The translations under genes and the position numbers were made by a program. A DNA stretch of 64,000 nucleotides. Source: Sporosarcina sp. FSL K6-1508. Lineage in GTDB: Bacteria; Bacillota; Bacilli; Bacillales_A; Planococcaceae. This document shows, one piece after another, positions 7,346-16,497 of this stretch; position 1 is the stretch's first letter, and each line of letters begins with the position of its first letter. The DNA lies in the NCBI RefSeq assembly GCF_038007465.1, contig NZ_JBBOXF010000001.1, positions 248,001-312,000 on the forward strand, read 5' to 3'. The notes beneath the pieces are model-generated. The model ran no database searches. It was not told the DNA's origin and saw nothing but the letters and a program-made list of their open reading frames with translations.

Positions 7346-10300
7346 TTATCGTACGATTTTAGTGATTTCTTTATTGGCTTTTACCGTACCGTACGAAACT
7401 TCTACGTTACTGAATACACCAAACATATCATCACCAGAAATCGTTGTTGTGAATGCTTTATCTATTACAGGAACTGTTTTAGTTTTAGCTGCATCTTCAC
7501 CTGTGAACGTTAATGTAACTTCAGTTACAGTTGCATCTGCTACTGTTCCTGCTACTGTGTAAGTGTAGTCACCTAGTAGTCCAGAAAGTGTAGTTCCTGC
7601 TGCTGTTGCAGAAGTAATTTCAATTTCTCCAGTTGGAGTAGCATCTTTTAATACAAGACCAGCAGTAGCTACGTCCAATGCTTTTCCAGTACTGTTAAGA
7701 TCTGCTTGTGACGGTGCAGAACTTGCAAGTACAGCACGCGCTTCATTGATAGCAGATTGTAGAGTAGCGATAGATTCAGCAGTATACTTATCAGTCTTAG
7801 CTACTTCTTTTTGTGCTTCTTCTACTTTAACTAATAGAGCGCCTTTTGTAACTGGAACTTCTTTAACAGGTGTTAATTTCACTGTGAAGGTTTCAGTCTT
7901 TTTAGCTTCACCTTTAGTAACAGTAGCAGTTAATGTTACCGTTTTGTCTTCTGTAACTTTAGCTACTTTTGCAACTCCAGCCGTAATTGAGAGAAGATCA
8001 CTGTTTGATGAAGTCCATGCAACATCAGCCTTAGTAGATGTTGGCAATGTTACCGAAGCTTCTGAAACTAAACCAGTTTTAGGGAATACTACTTCAGCTT
8101 TTTCTGTGATTTCTTTAGCTGCAGCAGTTACAGCTTGCTGATTTAGAAGGCTCACTGGTGCTGTGTAAGGCCCGCCAATGATTGAAACAGTAATTTTGTC
8201 TCCATCTTTGCTGCGAGTTGCTTCGTAAACTTCTCCATTATCCAATGCACGATTAATTTGTTTTTCAAACGTATCTTGGTCAATAGAATTTCCAAGTTGG
8301 TTTTTGAAAGAAGCACCTTTATAGCTTGTGTATTCTTTTCCAACAAACTGAATTTCTTTATCTTTAGTGTCGATATCTGTTATTAGACCTGTGTGAGTCA
8401 AACCTACATCTTTAGTAGATACAAATGAAACTTTAGCTGTATGGCTTCTTAGATCAATTGTTTGTAGTCTATTGTTGTTGTTGTTCCAGTTGTTGTTACG
8501 GTAGTTTTCAGGAATCGCTGTTCCTCTTGCTTCTACACGTACATCAGTCGTTTTATTAGCAGATTCAACGCTAATCATTGGAACAACATTTTTTTCTTCG
8601 TTAACTGTAACTGTAAGGCTACGGTTCGGAGAAACAACATCAACTTTTTGTCCTTTTGAATTATATACTGTTACATCGTTGCTACCTGTGTTGAACACTG
8701 TGAATGATGCTTCAATGCGATCATAACCAGTTGGAAGTGGCATTTCATTTCCACTTTGGTTAGCTGCAGTAAATTTGAAGAATGCAGTTTTAGTACCTTC
8801 AAATTTATCTTCTTCATCAATTTCGTTAGCATTAGAAGTAGCAGAGTCATATGCTTTTAGGTTACCATCAGTAAGCTTCGCTTCAGCAAAGTATGTGATG
8901 TCTGCAACTTTAGAAGGTTCACCTTCGTCAAGTGTTCCCGTTTTAGCATTGCTAGAATTGATGTCAATCCAAACAACTGGAGTAGCATACTCTTTTACGT
9001 TATTTTTTCCTGTAGCGATTGTAAATGATCCTTCACCTTTTGCATTTAGCTTAATAGAAAGCTGTTGTCCATTATTTGTAGCATCTTTATGTTGAACATC
9101 ATCTTTAGTAAAGACTGCAGAAGTATTTGTATTCATGTTTCTATCAAGAACTTCATTGAACGATACGTTAACAGTTTCGTTAGCTGCTACTTTACCGTCT
9201 TTTGTCTTAACTACAACTTTGTACTTACGGCCGTTATCTAGACCAGTTGCCGCTTCTTCTCCGCCATCACGAGTTACTTCGATTGCGTATGAAGATTGAA
9301 CAGCACCGATTACCAATTGTGCAGCTTTAGCTTGAAGTTCAGTGTTTTCTAGACGTTCGTTACCAGAAACTCTGTTGTTTACTGAATCGTCTAGGAATAC
9401 AATCGGAGTTGCTTTTGTATTCAATCCTGAAACTGTTACAGTAGCTTCACCATTGCTGTTTGTTGTTACAGTTACAGCTTCTGTTTTACCATTTGTCAAC
9501 TGATATGGGTTTTTCCCATTAGCAGTAGCATGTGAAATTTTGTCAATCGTTGTATCAACGTTTTCAGCGAATGTTACATGCAATTTTTGGTTTGCAACTG
9601 CTTTACCAGTTTTTGCATCTTTGTAAGTTACTTTGTAAACTTTGTTTTCTCCGTTGTTGATTTCTTCACCTTTTTTATCGTCAGCAACGATTGTTAGGAT
9701 TGAGTCAACACCCCAGTATACTTTTGCAAGGCTACGTACAGATGGTGCTCCTGTTGGGTAAACAGCAACATCGTCGTTACCTGCAGCATATTGAGTATAA
9801 GAGTAAGTAGCAATACCTTCAGCGTTAGTAACTGCTTCTACTACTTGGTCTTTGTTCAATTTATCGTCAGCTTTAACGTTGAAAGTTACAGGTACGCCTG
9901 CTTGTTTCACGTTGATGTCAGCTTTCAATGTTACTTCTTTACCAACAACACCTTGAAGTGAAGTAGTATCAGTTGTAATTTTAGTTGGAATTACTTCAGA
10001 AAGACCAGTGAATTTACCTAGCGTAGATTCGCCAGCTTTAACTGTGTACTCTTTTCCGCCTTCTTGAGCAGAAGTTGTAAGAACAACAGTTTTGTTGTCT
10101 GTTTGTTTAACAGCTGCGTTAGAAACTGTTAGACCTTCGATTGTGTATTTAAGAGCGTTAACGTCAGAAACAGCATCTTTAAATGCTACTTCAACAGTAG
10201 TAGCGTTAACAGCTTTAATTGATACAACGCCTTCTGCTGCATTGCCTGCTACTTTAGAGAAGTCTGCGTTAATTGTTTTGTGTAGGAATGTAGCAAAATG

Positions 10301-10927
10301 TCCGCGAGTAGTAGAACCTTTTGGATTAAAAGTCGCTACTGCTGGGTTCGTGATATCGAAGAAATCAAGAACGTCGATTGCAGCGCGTGCTTCAGATTTT
10401 GCAGCTGTAAGATCTTTTACATCACGTTTGAAGTCTTGTCCAGCTACATATGTAGCCAAGTCGATATCTTCAACAGTGTCGAATGCGCGAACAAGGACCA
10501 TTGCCATGTTTTCACGAGTGATGTTGTCAACTGCTAGTAGTTTACCGTTACTTCCGATAAATACTTCTGCGTCTTTAACTACTGCTGCATAGTCAAGAAG
10601 TTCTCCGTTAGACTTTGTTGTCAAGTCAGTGAAGCGTGGGTTAGTTCGTGCATCTGAAGGGATTGAATGTCCTTCAGTTACAAGCCATTTACCCATCATT
10701 TTAACAACGTCAGAACGAGTCAACGTTTTGTTCGGTAGGAATGTACCGTCTGAGTATCCTTTGATAACGCCTGCATCAGATAGAGCATTGATTGCCTCTT
10801 CGTGCGTGTTACCTTTCGTGTCTTTGAAATCTGCCGCGCTTGCGATTGGTGCTACTGCGGATGCTACTAGAGCAGCTGATGCAGCTCCTACTAGAAACTT
10901 GCTGTACTTAGATGGTTGGTTAGCCAT
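7346..10927 (-). CDS. S-layer protein with three SLH domains, 1193 aa
   Basis: A main S-layer candidate exported by Sec and anchored to pyruvylated or ManNAc-type secondary wall polymers through SLH domains. The signal peptide is MANQPSKYSKFLVGAAS... with cleavage probably after ASAA. Three SLH motifs follow (about residues 30-90, 95-150, 155-215), with the usual GYSDGTFLPNKTLTRSD-type core in the first. The remainder consists of Ig-like/Big domains, a helical FIVAR-like stretch (about 1030-1110) and a last beta domain. I moved the start to the ATG at 10925-10927: AGGAGG lies 10 nt upstream, and the signal peptide begins there. Two sigma-A promoters precede it. Neighbouring tagA and nucleotide-sugar dehydrogenase genes may make the polymer it binds (inference). 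Confidence 0.93.
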   Translation of the reverse strand: MANQPSKYSKFLVGAASAALVASAVAPIASAADFKDTKGNTHEEAINALSDAGVIKGYSDGTFLPNKTLTRSDVVKMMGKWLVTEGHSIPSDARTNPRFTDLTTKSNGELLDYAAVVKDAEVFIGSNGKLLAVDNITRENMAMVLVRAFDTVEDIDLATYVAGQDFKRDVKDLTAAKSEARAAIDVLDFFDITNPAVATFNPKGSTTRGHFATFLHKTINADFSKVAGNAAEGVVSIKAVNATTVEVAFKDAVSDVNALKYTIEGLTVSNAAVKQTDNKTVVLTTSAQEGGKEYTVKAGESTLGKFTGLSEVIPTKITTDTTSLQGVVGKEVTLKADINVKQAGVPVTFNVKADDKLNKDQVVEAVTNAEGIATYSYTQYAAGNDDVAVYPTGAPSVRSLAKVYWGVDSILTIVADDKKGEEINNGENKVYKVTYKDAKTGKAVANQKLHVTFAENVDTTIDKISHATANGKNPYQLTNGKTEAVTVTTNSNGEATVTVSGLNTKATPIVFLDDSVNNRVSGNERLENTELQAKAAQLVIGAVQSSYAIEVTRDGGEEAATGLDNGRKYKVVVKTKDGKVAANETVNVSFNEVLDRNMNTNTSAVFTKDDVQHKDATNNGQQLSIKLNAKGEGSFTIATGKNNVKEYATPVVWIDINSSNAKTGTLDEGEPSKVADITYFAEAKLTDGNLKAYDSATSNANEIDEEDKFEGTKTAFFKFTAANQSGNEMPLPTGYDRIEASFTVFNTGSNDVTVYNSKGQKVDVVSPNRSLTVTVNEEKNVVPMISVESANKTTDVRVEARGTAIPENYRNNNWNNNNNRLQTIDLRSHTAKVSFVSTKDVGLTHTGLITDIDTKDKEIQFVGKEYTSYKGASFKNQLGNSIDQDTFEKQINRALDNGEVYEATRSKDGDKITVSIIGGPYTAPVSLLNQQAVTAAAKEITEKAEVVFPKTGLVSEASVTLPTSTKADVAWTSSNSDLLSITAGVAKVAKVTEDKTVTLTATVTKGEAKKTETFTVKLTPVKEVPVTKGALLVKVEEAQKEVAKTDKYTAESIATLQSAINEARAVLASSAPSQADLNSTGKALDVATAGLVLKDATPTGEIEITSATAAGTTLSGLLGDYTYTVAGTVADATVTEVTLTFTGEDAAKTKTVPVIDKAFTTTISGDDMFGVFSNVEVSYGTVKANKEITKIVR

Positions 10928-11012
10928 TGAATAATTTCCTCCTCTTAGATAGAAAATAAATTTGTCAACTACTTCCACGGCAAAATGAAAGGTAGAAGTC
11001 ATTACACACTAA

Positions 11013-11041
11013 AGTATAGATAGTTGCGACAAGGATGTCAA
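11013..11041 (-). promoter_or_regulatory. Strong sigma-A promoter P1 of the S-layer gene
   Basis: On the minus strand TTGACA, a 17-bp spacer and TATACT form a near-consensus sigma-A promoter. The predicted start point gives a leader of about 80 nt before AGGAGG and the S-layer start codon, in keeping with very high expression. Confidence 0.85.
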
Positions 11042-11105
11042 TTACAAAATAGTAATATTCTAAAACCTGATATTAAAGATACTAGACTCCTGAGCCACTT
11101 CTATC

Positions 11106-11133
11106 ATTCTACCTCATATCTGATATATATCAA
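11106..11133 (-). promoter_or_regulatory. Second sigma-A promoter P2 of the S-layer gene
   Basis: On the minus strand TTGATA, a 16-bp spacer and TAGAAT lie about 93 bp upstream of P1. Tandem promoters are usual for S-layer genes. The wider region 10928-11544 contains no gene: only these promoters, an inverted repeat and a terminator. Confidence 0.6.
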
Positions 11134-11272
11134 GTAATTTACTAATATTAGTTTAAAGTGTCAAAAAGGTTTCAGTTGTATAGGGGTGTGACGGATGAAT
11201 GTGTTTTCAATTTATTCGAGGAATTCAGGTTGTAGATTAGGGGTCTTCCGCTTTTGGAGGTGGCTAGCTACA

Positions 11273-11367
11273 GGCGCCAGATGCTCGGGTCGTAAGTCGT
11301 CTTGGCTGTGAGGCAAAGGGCGCCTCTTCGCCAAGTCGTCTTATGCCCGGCGCATCTAGACGGCGCC
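11273..11367. repeat. Long imperfect inverted repeat (GGCGCC-capped)
   Basis: Arms of about 35 bp run from GGCGCCAGATGC through TAAGTCGTCTTGGC and back through GCCAAGTCGTCTTA to GCATCTAGACGGCGCC, with a short inner hairpin AGGCAAAGGGCGCCTC. This is a GC-rich interspersed palindrome of a kind seen in Bacillales intergenic DNA. No coding function is visible. Confidence 0.7.
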
Positions 11368-11385
11368 CTTCGCTTTTCTGGGCAC

Positions 11386-11428
11386 AAAAAAAGACTTGAA
11401 CAGATGGGAACTGTTTAAGTCTTTTTTT
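11386..11428 (-). terminator. Bidirectional terminator after tagA
   Basis: AAAAAAAGACTTGAACAG and CTGTTTAAGTCTTTTTTT form a long hairpin with A- and T-rich flanks on both strands. It is about 115 bp beyond the tagA stop and insulates it from the S-layer promoters. Confidence 0.85.
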
Positions 11429-11544
11429 GTGGTCAACCAACCGATTTTGATCTGCGTGGCGTTTGTTATATATGTTATAGAGGAAATTATCCTTACACTT
11501 ATGTATTCTAGCATCCTATTTACTAGAATACAAGTCTCTAAAAC

Positions 11545-12255
11545 TTACTTTTGTTTAAATACTTCAAAAAGAAATTTTGGTAGATTCATTTGTCTTTTTA
11601 GGCGGCTTGGTTCTTTTAATAGACGGTATAGCCACTCTGCACCCATTCGTTGAAATGCGGCTGGAGCACGTTTGACATTACCCGCTAAGACATCAAAGGA
11701 ACCGCCGACGCCTTGGTAAAGTGTTGGGTATAGGTTGTCCCGATGCTGTTCAATCCATTGTTCTTGTTTTGGTGAACCCATTGCTACGAATAGAATCTCG
11801 GGCTGCGCTTTATTAATCGTATCGAGAACTTTACTTGTGTCTTGTTCGTAACCATCTTGTGTGCCGGCTACGATTAGATTCGGGTATGTTGCGACCAGTT
11901 GTTGAGCCGCCTTATCGGCGACTCCCGGTTTCGCACCATATAGAAAGATAGACTTCTGTGTTCGTGCCGCTTCCCTGACGACGCGATCCATCATGTCGAC
12001 ACCTGTAACCCGTGATGTAATGTTGCCTTTTATCAGTTTGGACGCGATGATGACACCGATGCCATCGGGGATTTGGAATTCCGCTCTATTAAGGAGCGCT
12101 TTGAGTTCCGGGTCCTCTTTCGCTTTCATGAGCTTTTCCGGGTTGATGGCGACGACGAGTGATTTTTTCTTGTCTTCGATGTTGCGGAAAACAATTGGAA
12201 TTAATTGGTCATAGTTTTCGGTATTGACTTGGACGCCTAGGATCTCTTCCTTCAT
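11545..12255 (-). CDS. tagA: WecG/TagA/CpsF-family N-acetylmannosaminyltransferase, 236 aa
   Basis: Transfers ManNAc from its UDP-sugar to undecaprenyl-PP-GlcNAc at the inner face of the membrane, the committed linkage step of wall teichoic acid and related secondary wall polymers. Family signatures are visible in order: NPEKLMKA (about 38), IPDGIGV (62), TGVDMMD (84), GSPKQEQW (159), GGSFDVLAG (184) and EWLYRL with following Pro/Arg (208). The length is normal. The ATG overlaps the stop codon of the dehydrogenase gene (ATGA), so the two are translationally coupled. Next to an SLH-type S-layer gene, it may build the polymer that anchors the S-layer rather than classical teichoic acid (inference). 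Confidence 0.92.
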   Translation of the reverse strand: MKEEILGVQVNTENYDQLIPIVFRNIEDKKKSLVVAINPEKLMKAKEDPELKALLNRAEFQIPDGIGVIIASKLIKGNITSRVTGVDMMDRVVREAARTQKSIFLYGAKPGVADKAAQQLVATYPNLIVAGTQDGYEQDTSKVLDTINKAQPEILFVAMGSPKQEQWIEQHRDNLYPTLYQGVGGSFDVLAGNVKRAPAAFQRMGAEWLYRLLKEPSRLKRQMNLPKFLFEVFKQK

Positions 12256-13568
12256 ATAGAAGAAAGTCCTTTGTTCTTGCCGTCACCGAGTTTGAAGAAA
12301 CGGAATCCGGCTTGTTCCCACTTGTCACGATTGAGTGCATTTTTCGTATCAAGGACAAGCGGCTTTGTGTCGCCCGTGTTCAGTGTCTCCGGGTTAAGGT
12401 TTTTGAACTCCGTGTGATCCGTCGTTAGGATGATTAGGTCAGCGTCTTGGACGGTTTCCCCGAGTGATGCTTTTTGTGTTGCGTGTTGCAGTTCTTTTAT
12501 ATGTGGATCGAATGATGTAACCGTAATATTTAAGTTTTGCAGTTCTTTAATAACTTCCGTCGAAGGGCTTTCCCTTAGATCGTCGACGTCTGCTTTGAAT
12601 GCCAGACCTAGGACCGCGACATTGCCGTTTTGGATGCCGTTTTCTTCGAGCAGTGTTTTTGCTTTTTGCGCTGTGAATTTCGGCATGCCGTTGTTCGTCA
12701 GGCGCGACTTCTTGATAATATCCGAGTTTTCCGGGCTTAGTTCAACAAGGAACCATGGATCGACTGCGATACAATGTCCGCCAACGCCAGGTCCGGGCGT
12801 ATGGATGTTAACACGCGGATGGAAGTTGGCAAAGCGGATGGCTTCCCATACATCGACGTCGATTGTTTCGGCGATTTTTGCGAGTTCATTCGCAAATGCG
12901 ATGTTAACGTCGCGGTAGGTGTTCTCCATTACTTTGACGAGTTCCGCTGTTGTTGCGTCAGTGAGGTGGATTTCCCCTTGGACGAATGTTTGGTATAGCT
13001 CTTTTGTCATTTCAGCAGATTCGGGTGTGATACCGCCTACGATGCGATCGTTGTTAATGAGTTCTTCAAAGATTTTGCCTGGAATGACACGTTCAGGCGA
13101 GTGTGAGACGAATAGGTCTTCGCCCAGTGTCAGATTTGATTTACGAAGTTCCGGCAGCATAACGTTTTCTACTGTTTTCGGTGGGACTGTCGATTCGAGA
13201 ATGACGAGTGCACCTTTTTTCAAGTAAGGCACAATTGACGCAGTCGCTTTTCGGATGTATTCCAAGTTTGCTGTGTTGTCCGGGTTAATTGGTGACGGAA
13301 CTGCAACGATGTAGACGTCCGCTTCAACCGGCTTTGTTGAGACGGTGAATAGTTCTTGGTCGATTGCTTGTTCGAGACGCTCTTGAAGTCCGTTCTCTTC
13401 TATGTGAAGTTGTTTGTTGGCTATCATGTTAACTGCTTTTTCATTTACATCGACGCCGTGTACGCGGACGCCACTGTTGGCGAACATGACTGCTGTTGGC
13501 AGACCGATGTAACCGAGTCCGACGACGCATATGTTTTTATTTATGTTTTCATTTATAGTTCTACTCAT
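12252..13568 (-). CDS. UDP-N-acetylmannosamine dehydrogenase-like protein, 438 aa
   Basis: An NAD-dependent nucleotide-sugar dehydrogenase of the UDP-Glc/GDP-Man/UDP-ManNAc family, which oxidises the sugar C6 to a uronic acid. The N-terminal Rossmann fold (GLGYIGLPTA, residues 17-26), the central dimer domain with the catalytic cysteine Cys266 (GGHCIAVDPW) and the C-terminal UDP-binding domain (about 320-420) are all present. The sequence most resembles WecC-type UDP-ManNAc dehydrogenases. I start at the ATG 13566-13568, which follows GAGAGG about 8 nt upstream; longer readings start inside non-coding DNA. It is coupled to tagA, implying ManNAcA-containing wall polymer synthesis. Substrate choice is inferred, not seen. 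Confidence 0.88.
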   Translation of the reverse strand: MSRTINENINKNICVVGLGYIGLPTAVMFANSGVRVHGVDVNEKAVNMIANKQLHIEENGLQERLEQAIDQELFTVSTKPVEADVYIVAVPSPINPDNTANLEYIRKATASIVPYLKKGALVILESTVPPKTVENVMLPELRKSNLTLGEDLFVSHSPERVIPGKIFEELINNDRIVGGITPESAEMTKELYQTFVQGEIHLTDATTAELVKVMENTYRDVNIAFANELAKIAETIDVDVWEAIRFANFHPRVNIHTPGPGVGGHCIAVDPWFLVELSPENSDIIKKSRLTNNGMPKFTAQKAKTLLEENGIQNGNVAVLGLAFKADVDDLRESPSTEVIKELQNLNITVTSFDPHIKELQHATQKASLGETVQDADLIILTTDHTEFKNLNPETLNTGDTKPLVLDTKNALNRDKWEQAGFRFFKLGDGKNKGLSSI

Positions 13569-13733
13569 CGTTACTTTCCTCTCCTCTGGCTGTTGCTTGT
13601 GCTGTGTAAACATTCGTTGATTATAGCACAATTGAGCATGTGTCTTCCACTTACCAAGCAAGCGAGTCTGTTCAGGTCATCAGGTGGTCCTATTTAATAG
13701 AAGAGTTTCATCAGATTAAAGGGTTAAAGTGTC

Positions 13734-14915
13734 TCATTTAGCGCCTTGAACGGTGACTGGAACATAGGAACCTTGTTTGACTGTGCGGCCTTTTGTATTT
13801 TGTAATCCTGGATGGATGACAAGTTCGTAGGTTCCGCCGGGCTGCAAGTTTTTATTCGGGATGATTTCAAGTGTATTATTGCCCTTTTGTTTGTATGTGA
13901 CCGGGACGGCTACGCCGCCGATTTTAACGAGCTCTATTGTATTGGACGCCTGTGCCTCTTTAAAGTTCATTGGTTGTGTAAATTGAACGTTAAATGTTTT
14001 GTTTACGGGGACGTTTTGTAGTGCTTCTACTCTTTTGTATTTCTTCTTGCTGAATGCGTCGTTTAGGATTCTCTGATGGATATCGGTCAGTTCTTTGTTC
14101 GGTTCCGTTTTGATAGCCGGTTGGATGCCTTTTTTATGGACAAGCGTTCCTTTGGGGCCTGTGAATTGCCCGATTGTCAGTTTGAGTGCGCTGCCGTCAT
14201 CGAATTCGAAGAATGACTGGACGCTCCCCTTCCCTTTAGTCGTCTCGCCTACTATTGAAGCGGCTTGCTGATCGATGAGGGATGCTGCGACGATTTCAGA
14301 TGCGGACGCAGAGTAACGATTGACGAGTACGTATGATTGTTTTGGGAATTTCGTTTTTGTCCGGATTGGTTTAATCATTTTATTGCCTTCTCGGGTTTTG
14401 AGATAGTATGCGTCTGTCACGCCCTCGTAAAAACCGAGGAGCTGTTCGGCACTATCGACATACCCGCCGCCGTTATAGCGAAGGTCGACGATAAGTCCGG
14501 TTGCTCCCGCCTTTTTCAGTTTCGGCCAGTGTGATTCAATTTGTTTCCCTAAATCGGCGGAGAAGGTGTTGATTTTTATGTAACCGATATTGCCGTATAG
14601 CATCGATGAGGTGATTGGATGCAGTGGTGCTGTTTTTGTTCGTGTTGCTGCGACGTTGGGCGTCGGTTGTTGCGTATCATATGCTACCGCTCCGAGGTAT
14701 GTACGGTATTCTTCCGCGGACATGAAACGCGAGTACTCGTCTAGCGAACTGACGACTTCATCCACGGTTTTCATCGAATAAAGATTTTTTGGAATGTCGC
14801 CGTAGTAGTAGGTATCGACGAAGAATTTGACGTCGTCGATGGTCCCCGCCTGAGCGAGTGGTGTGAATAAGAACAGGGTTAGGATGGCGATGAGTGCTGT
14901 TTGTAGTTTTTTCAA
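13734..14915 (-). CDS. Secreted S41-family C-terminal-processing protease with C-terminal Ig-like domain, 393 aa
   Basis: An extracytoplasmic serine protease. A signal peptide (residues 1-23) is followed by an S41 catalytic domain (about 100-265) with the Ser204 nucleophile (YSASASEIV) and the expected general base Lys229 (TTKGKGSVQ), spaced 25 residues as in CtpA. The usual PDZ domain between the N-terminus and the core is not recognisable. The C-terminal 110 residues form a Big_5/SbsA-like beta domain (NVQFTQPM... TYELVIHPGLQN) found in surface proteins. The start is TTG at 14913-14915 with AAAGGGG upstream. Its position in the surface-protein locus suggests processing of S-layer or wall proteins (inference). 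Confidence 0.88.
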   Translation of the reverse strand: MKKLQTALIAILTLFLFTPLAQAGTIDDVKFFVDTYYYGDIPKNLYSMKTVDEVVSSLDEYSRFMSAEEYRTYLGAVAYDTQQPTPNVAATRTKTAPLHPITSSMLYGNIGYIKINTFSADLGKQIESHWPKLKKAGATGLIVDLRYNGGGYVDSAEQLLGFYEGVTDAYYLKTREGNKMIKPIRTKTKFPKQSYVLVNRYSASASEIVAASLIDQQAASIVGETTKGKGSVQSFFEFDDGSALKLTIGQFTGPKGTLVHKKGIQPAIKTEPNKELTDIHQRILNDAFSKKKYKRVEALQNVPVNKTFNVQFTQPMNFKEAQASNTIELVKIGGVAVPVTYKQKGNNTLEIIPNKNLQPGGTYELVIHPGLQNTKGRTVKQGSYVPVTVQGAK

Positions 14916-15146
14916 TGTAGGTGCGTCCCCTTTCGCGGGTATAGCTATCTGTTGGTATTCTAAACTATACCCAGATTTATAGTTGTAAAGACGTTTTGTA
15001 GAAAAAAAGGTTACGGTGATTCTTTGCTGGTGTTGGTTAGTTTGGTAGAGATGTTGTTTAGTTTAATAGAGTTGTTGTTTAGTTATGCTTGAGTGTTGAG
15101 AAGTCACGCTTAAAATTTGCTTTCTTTTGCTGAAGCATTGTCTTGT

Positions 15147-16223
15147 TTATTTTTGCACAAACAGGTTGACCCAGTACGTGTATCCTTTTGCATCGGTGGC
15201 GTAACCGGAGCCGGTGTGTGTGAATTTCTTGTTTTCGATATTGGCACGGTGGGTTGGTGTGATCATCCACTCCTTGACGACGGATTCAGGTGCGATATAG
15301 CCTCTAGCAATATTTTCTCCGAAGGCGGTCCATTTGTATTTGAATGTGTTTAGCATTTGATCGACAGTGCCATAAGTTGGTGACTTGTGGTCAAAGTAAT
15401 TGTTTTTTGCCATGTCTTCGGCTTTTGCTTTGGCGACTGCGGAGAGATCAGCGTCATGAATAAGTTCTTTTGCGTCGAGCTGTTTCCGCTGTTTATTGAC
15501 CAAGTCGATGGTTTTAAGAGCGTTGTCTTGGCTGTCAATAACTGGCGGCATTGGATCAGGCTTTTTCTTGTCCATATACATTTGGCGGGCTTTGTCATAG
15601 TAGATGACGCCTTTTTCGCGCTCAAGGTCGAATGTCGTTGTACGATCGATGAACGCTGCCATATGTGCACGGGATACATTGTCGTTTGGTTTGTACATGC
15701 CGCCTGGCTCTGTTGTTGTAATGCCTAGTTCGGCGAGTGTCGTGATGTAGCCGTAGTTCTGGTTCAGCTTTATGACGTCTTGAAATTTTATAAGGTCATT
15801 GTCGTCTACGATAATTTTGTACCCAAGTGTTAGGATTTTGGCCATTTGCGCACGTGTGAGCGACTCATTCGGGTGGAATTTGTCCCCGTCGGAGAAGATA
15901 CCGCGTTCCGTGAGGGCACGGATATAATCGTATGAGCCATGGGCCGGGCTGACGTCTTGGAAACTTGGTTTGAATGTTGCGGTTGGTTTTGCGTTGATGG
16001 CTAGCGCGACGACTTTTGCGGCTTGCGCGCGAGTGACCGGTTCATTCAGGCGGTAGGTTCCGTCCGGGTAGCCATTGATCAGGCCTCTTTTTGAGATGTT
16101 GTCGATGGCTTTGTTAGCCCAGTGCGCGGGCGGGACGTCGGTGAAGGACGCGGCTTGTGCGGCTGGGGTTGCTGTAAGTAGTAGTGTTGCTGAGAGAATT
16201 GCGGTTGGGACCCATTTTTTCAT
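15147..16223 (-). CDS. SLH-domain CAP (SCP-like) extracellular protein, 358 aa
   Basis: A surface protein with a signal peptide (residues 1-24), three SLH domains (about 26-70, 88-135, 150-190) that anchor it to wall polymer, a short linker and a C-terminal CAP domain (about 235-358). The CAP signature residues are visible: HKSP after NYFD, GENIARGY, VKEWM and THRANI, giving the His/Glu/Glu/His cavity. YkwD-like CAP proteins of spore formers are of this type; their biochemical role is not settled. AAAGGAGG lies 11 nt before the ATG. It is flanked by the S41 protease and patA, all in the same direction but with gaps long enough for separate transcription. Confidence 0.9.
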   Translation of the reverse strand: MKKWVPTAILSATLLLTATPAAQAASFTDVPPAHWANKAIDNISKRGLINGYPDGTYRLNEPVTRAQAAKVVALAINAKPTATFKPSFQDVSPAHGSYDYIRALTERGIFSDGDKFHPNESLTRAQMAKILTLGYKIIVDDNDLIKFQDVIKLNQNYGYITTLAELGITTTEPGGMYKPNDNVSRAHMAAFIDRTTTFDLEREKGVIYYDKARQMYMDKKKPDPMPPVIDSQDNALKTIDLVNKQRKQLDAKELIHDADLSAVAKAKAEDMAKNNYFDHKSPTYGTVDQMLNTFKYKWTAFGENIARGYIAPESVVKEWMITPTHRANIENKKFTHTGSGYATDAKGYTYWVNLFVQK

Positions 16224-16419
16224 AGTAGGGATTCCTCCTTTCCTATGATTATACTACTTTAGCGGGTTGAAGGTTATAGGGAGTGTGTTGGGTAGGTGGA
16301 TGTGGGGATTTAGTTGGAGGGTTTCGGGATAGTTTGTTTAGTTCGATGAAATTGGTGTTGTGGCAATCGGCGGTTTATGGGTTCTTGTTGTTGCTGAAGT
16401 CTATAGCTTTTACTTCGCT

Positions 16420-16464
16420 AAAAAAATAACCGTCCCCCTCTTGATAAGGTGCGACGGTTATTTC
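16420..16464 (-). terminator. Terminator after patA
   Basis: On the minus strand AAATAACCGTCGCACC and the complementary GGGGGACGGTTATTTTTTT form a hairpin followed by T residues, 34 bp after the patA stop codon. The rest of the 16224-16497 gap shows nothing further. Confidence 0.85.
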
Positions 16465-16497
16465 TGTCTAATTTTTGTGCTGTTATTCATTTCTTGA

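Noticed and set aside
7362..10934. Many long plus-strand frames opposite the S-layer and S8 protease genes
   Set aside because: They are antisense shadows of Thr/Val/Ala-rich coding sequence, without ribosome-binding sites.
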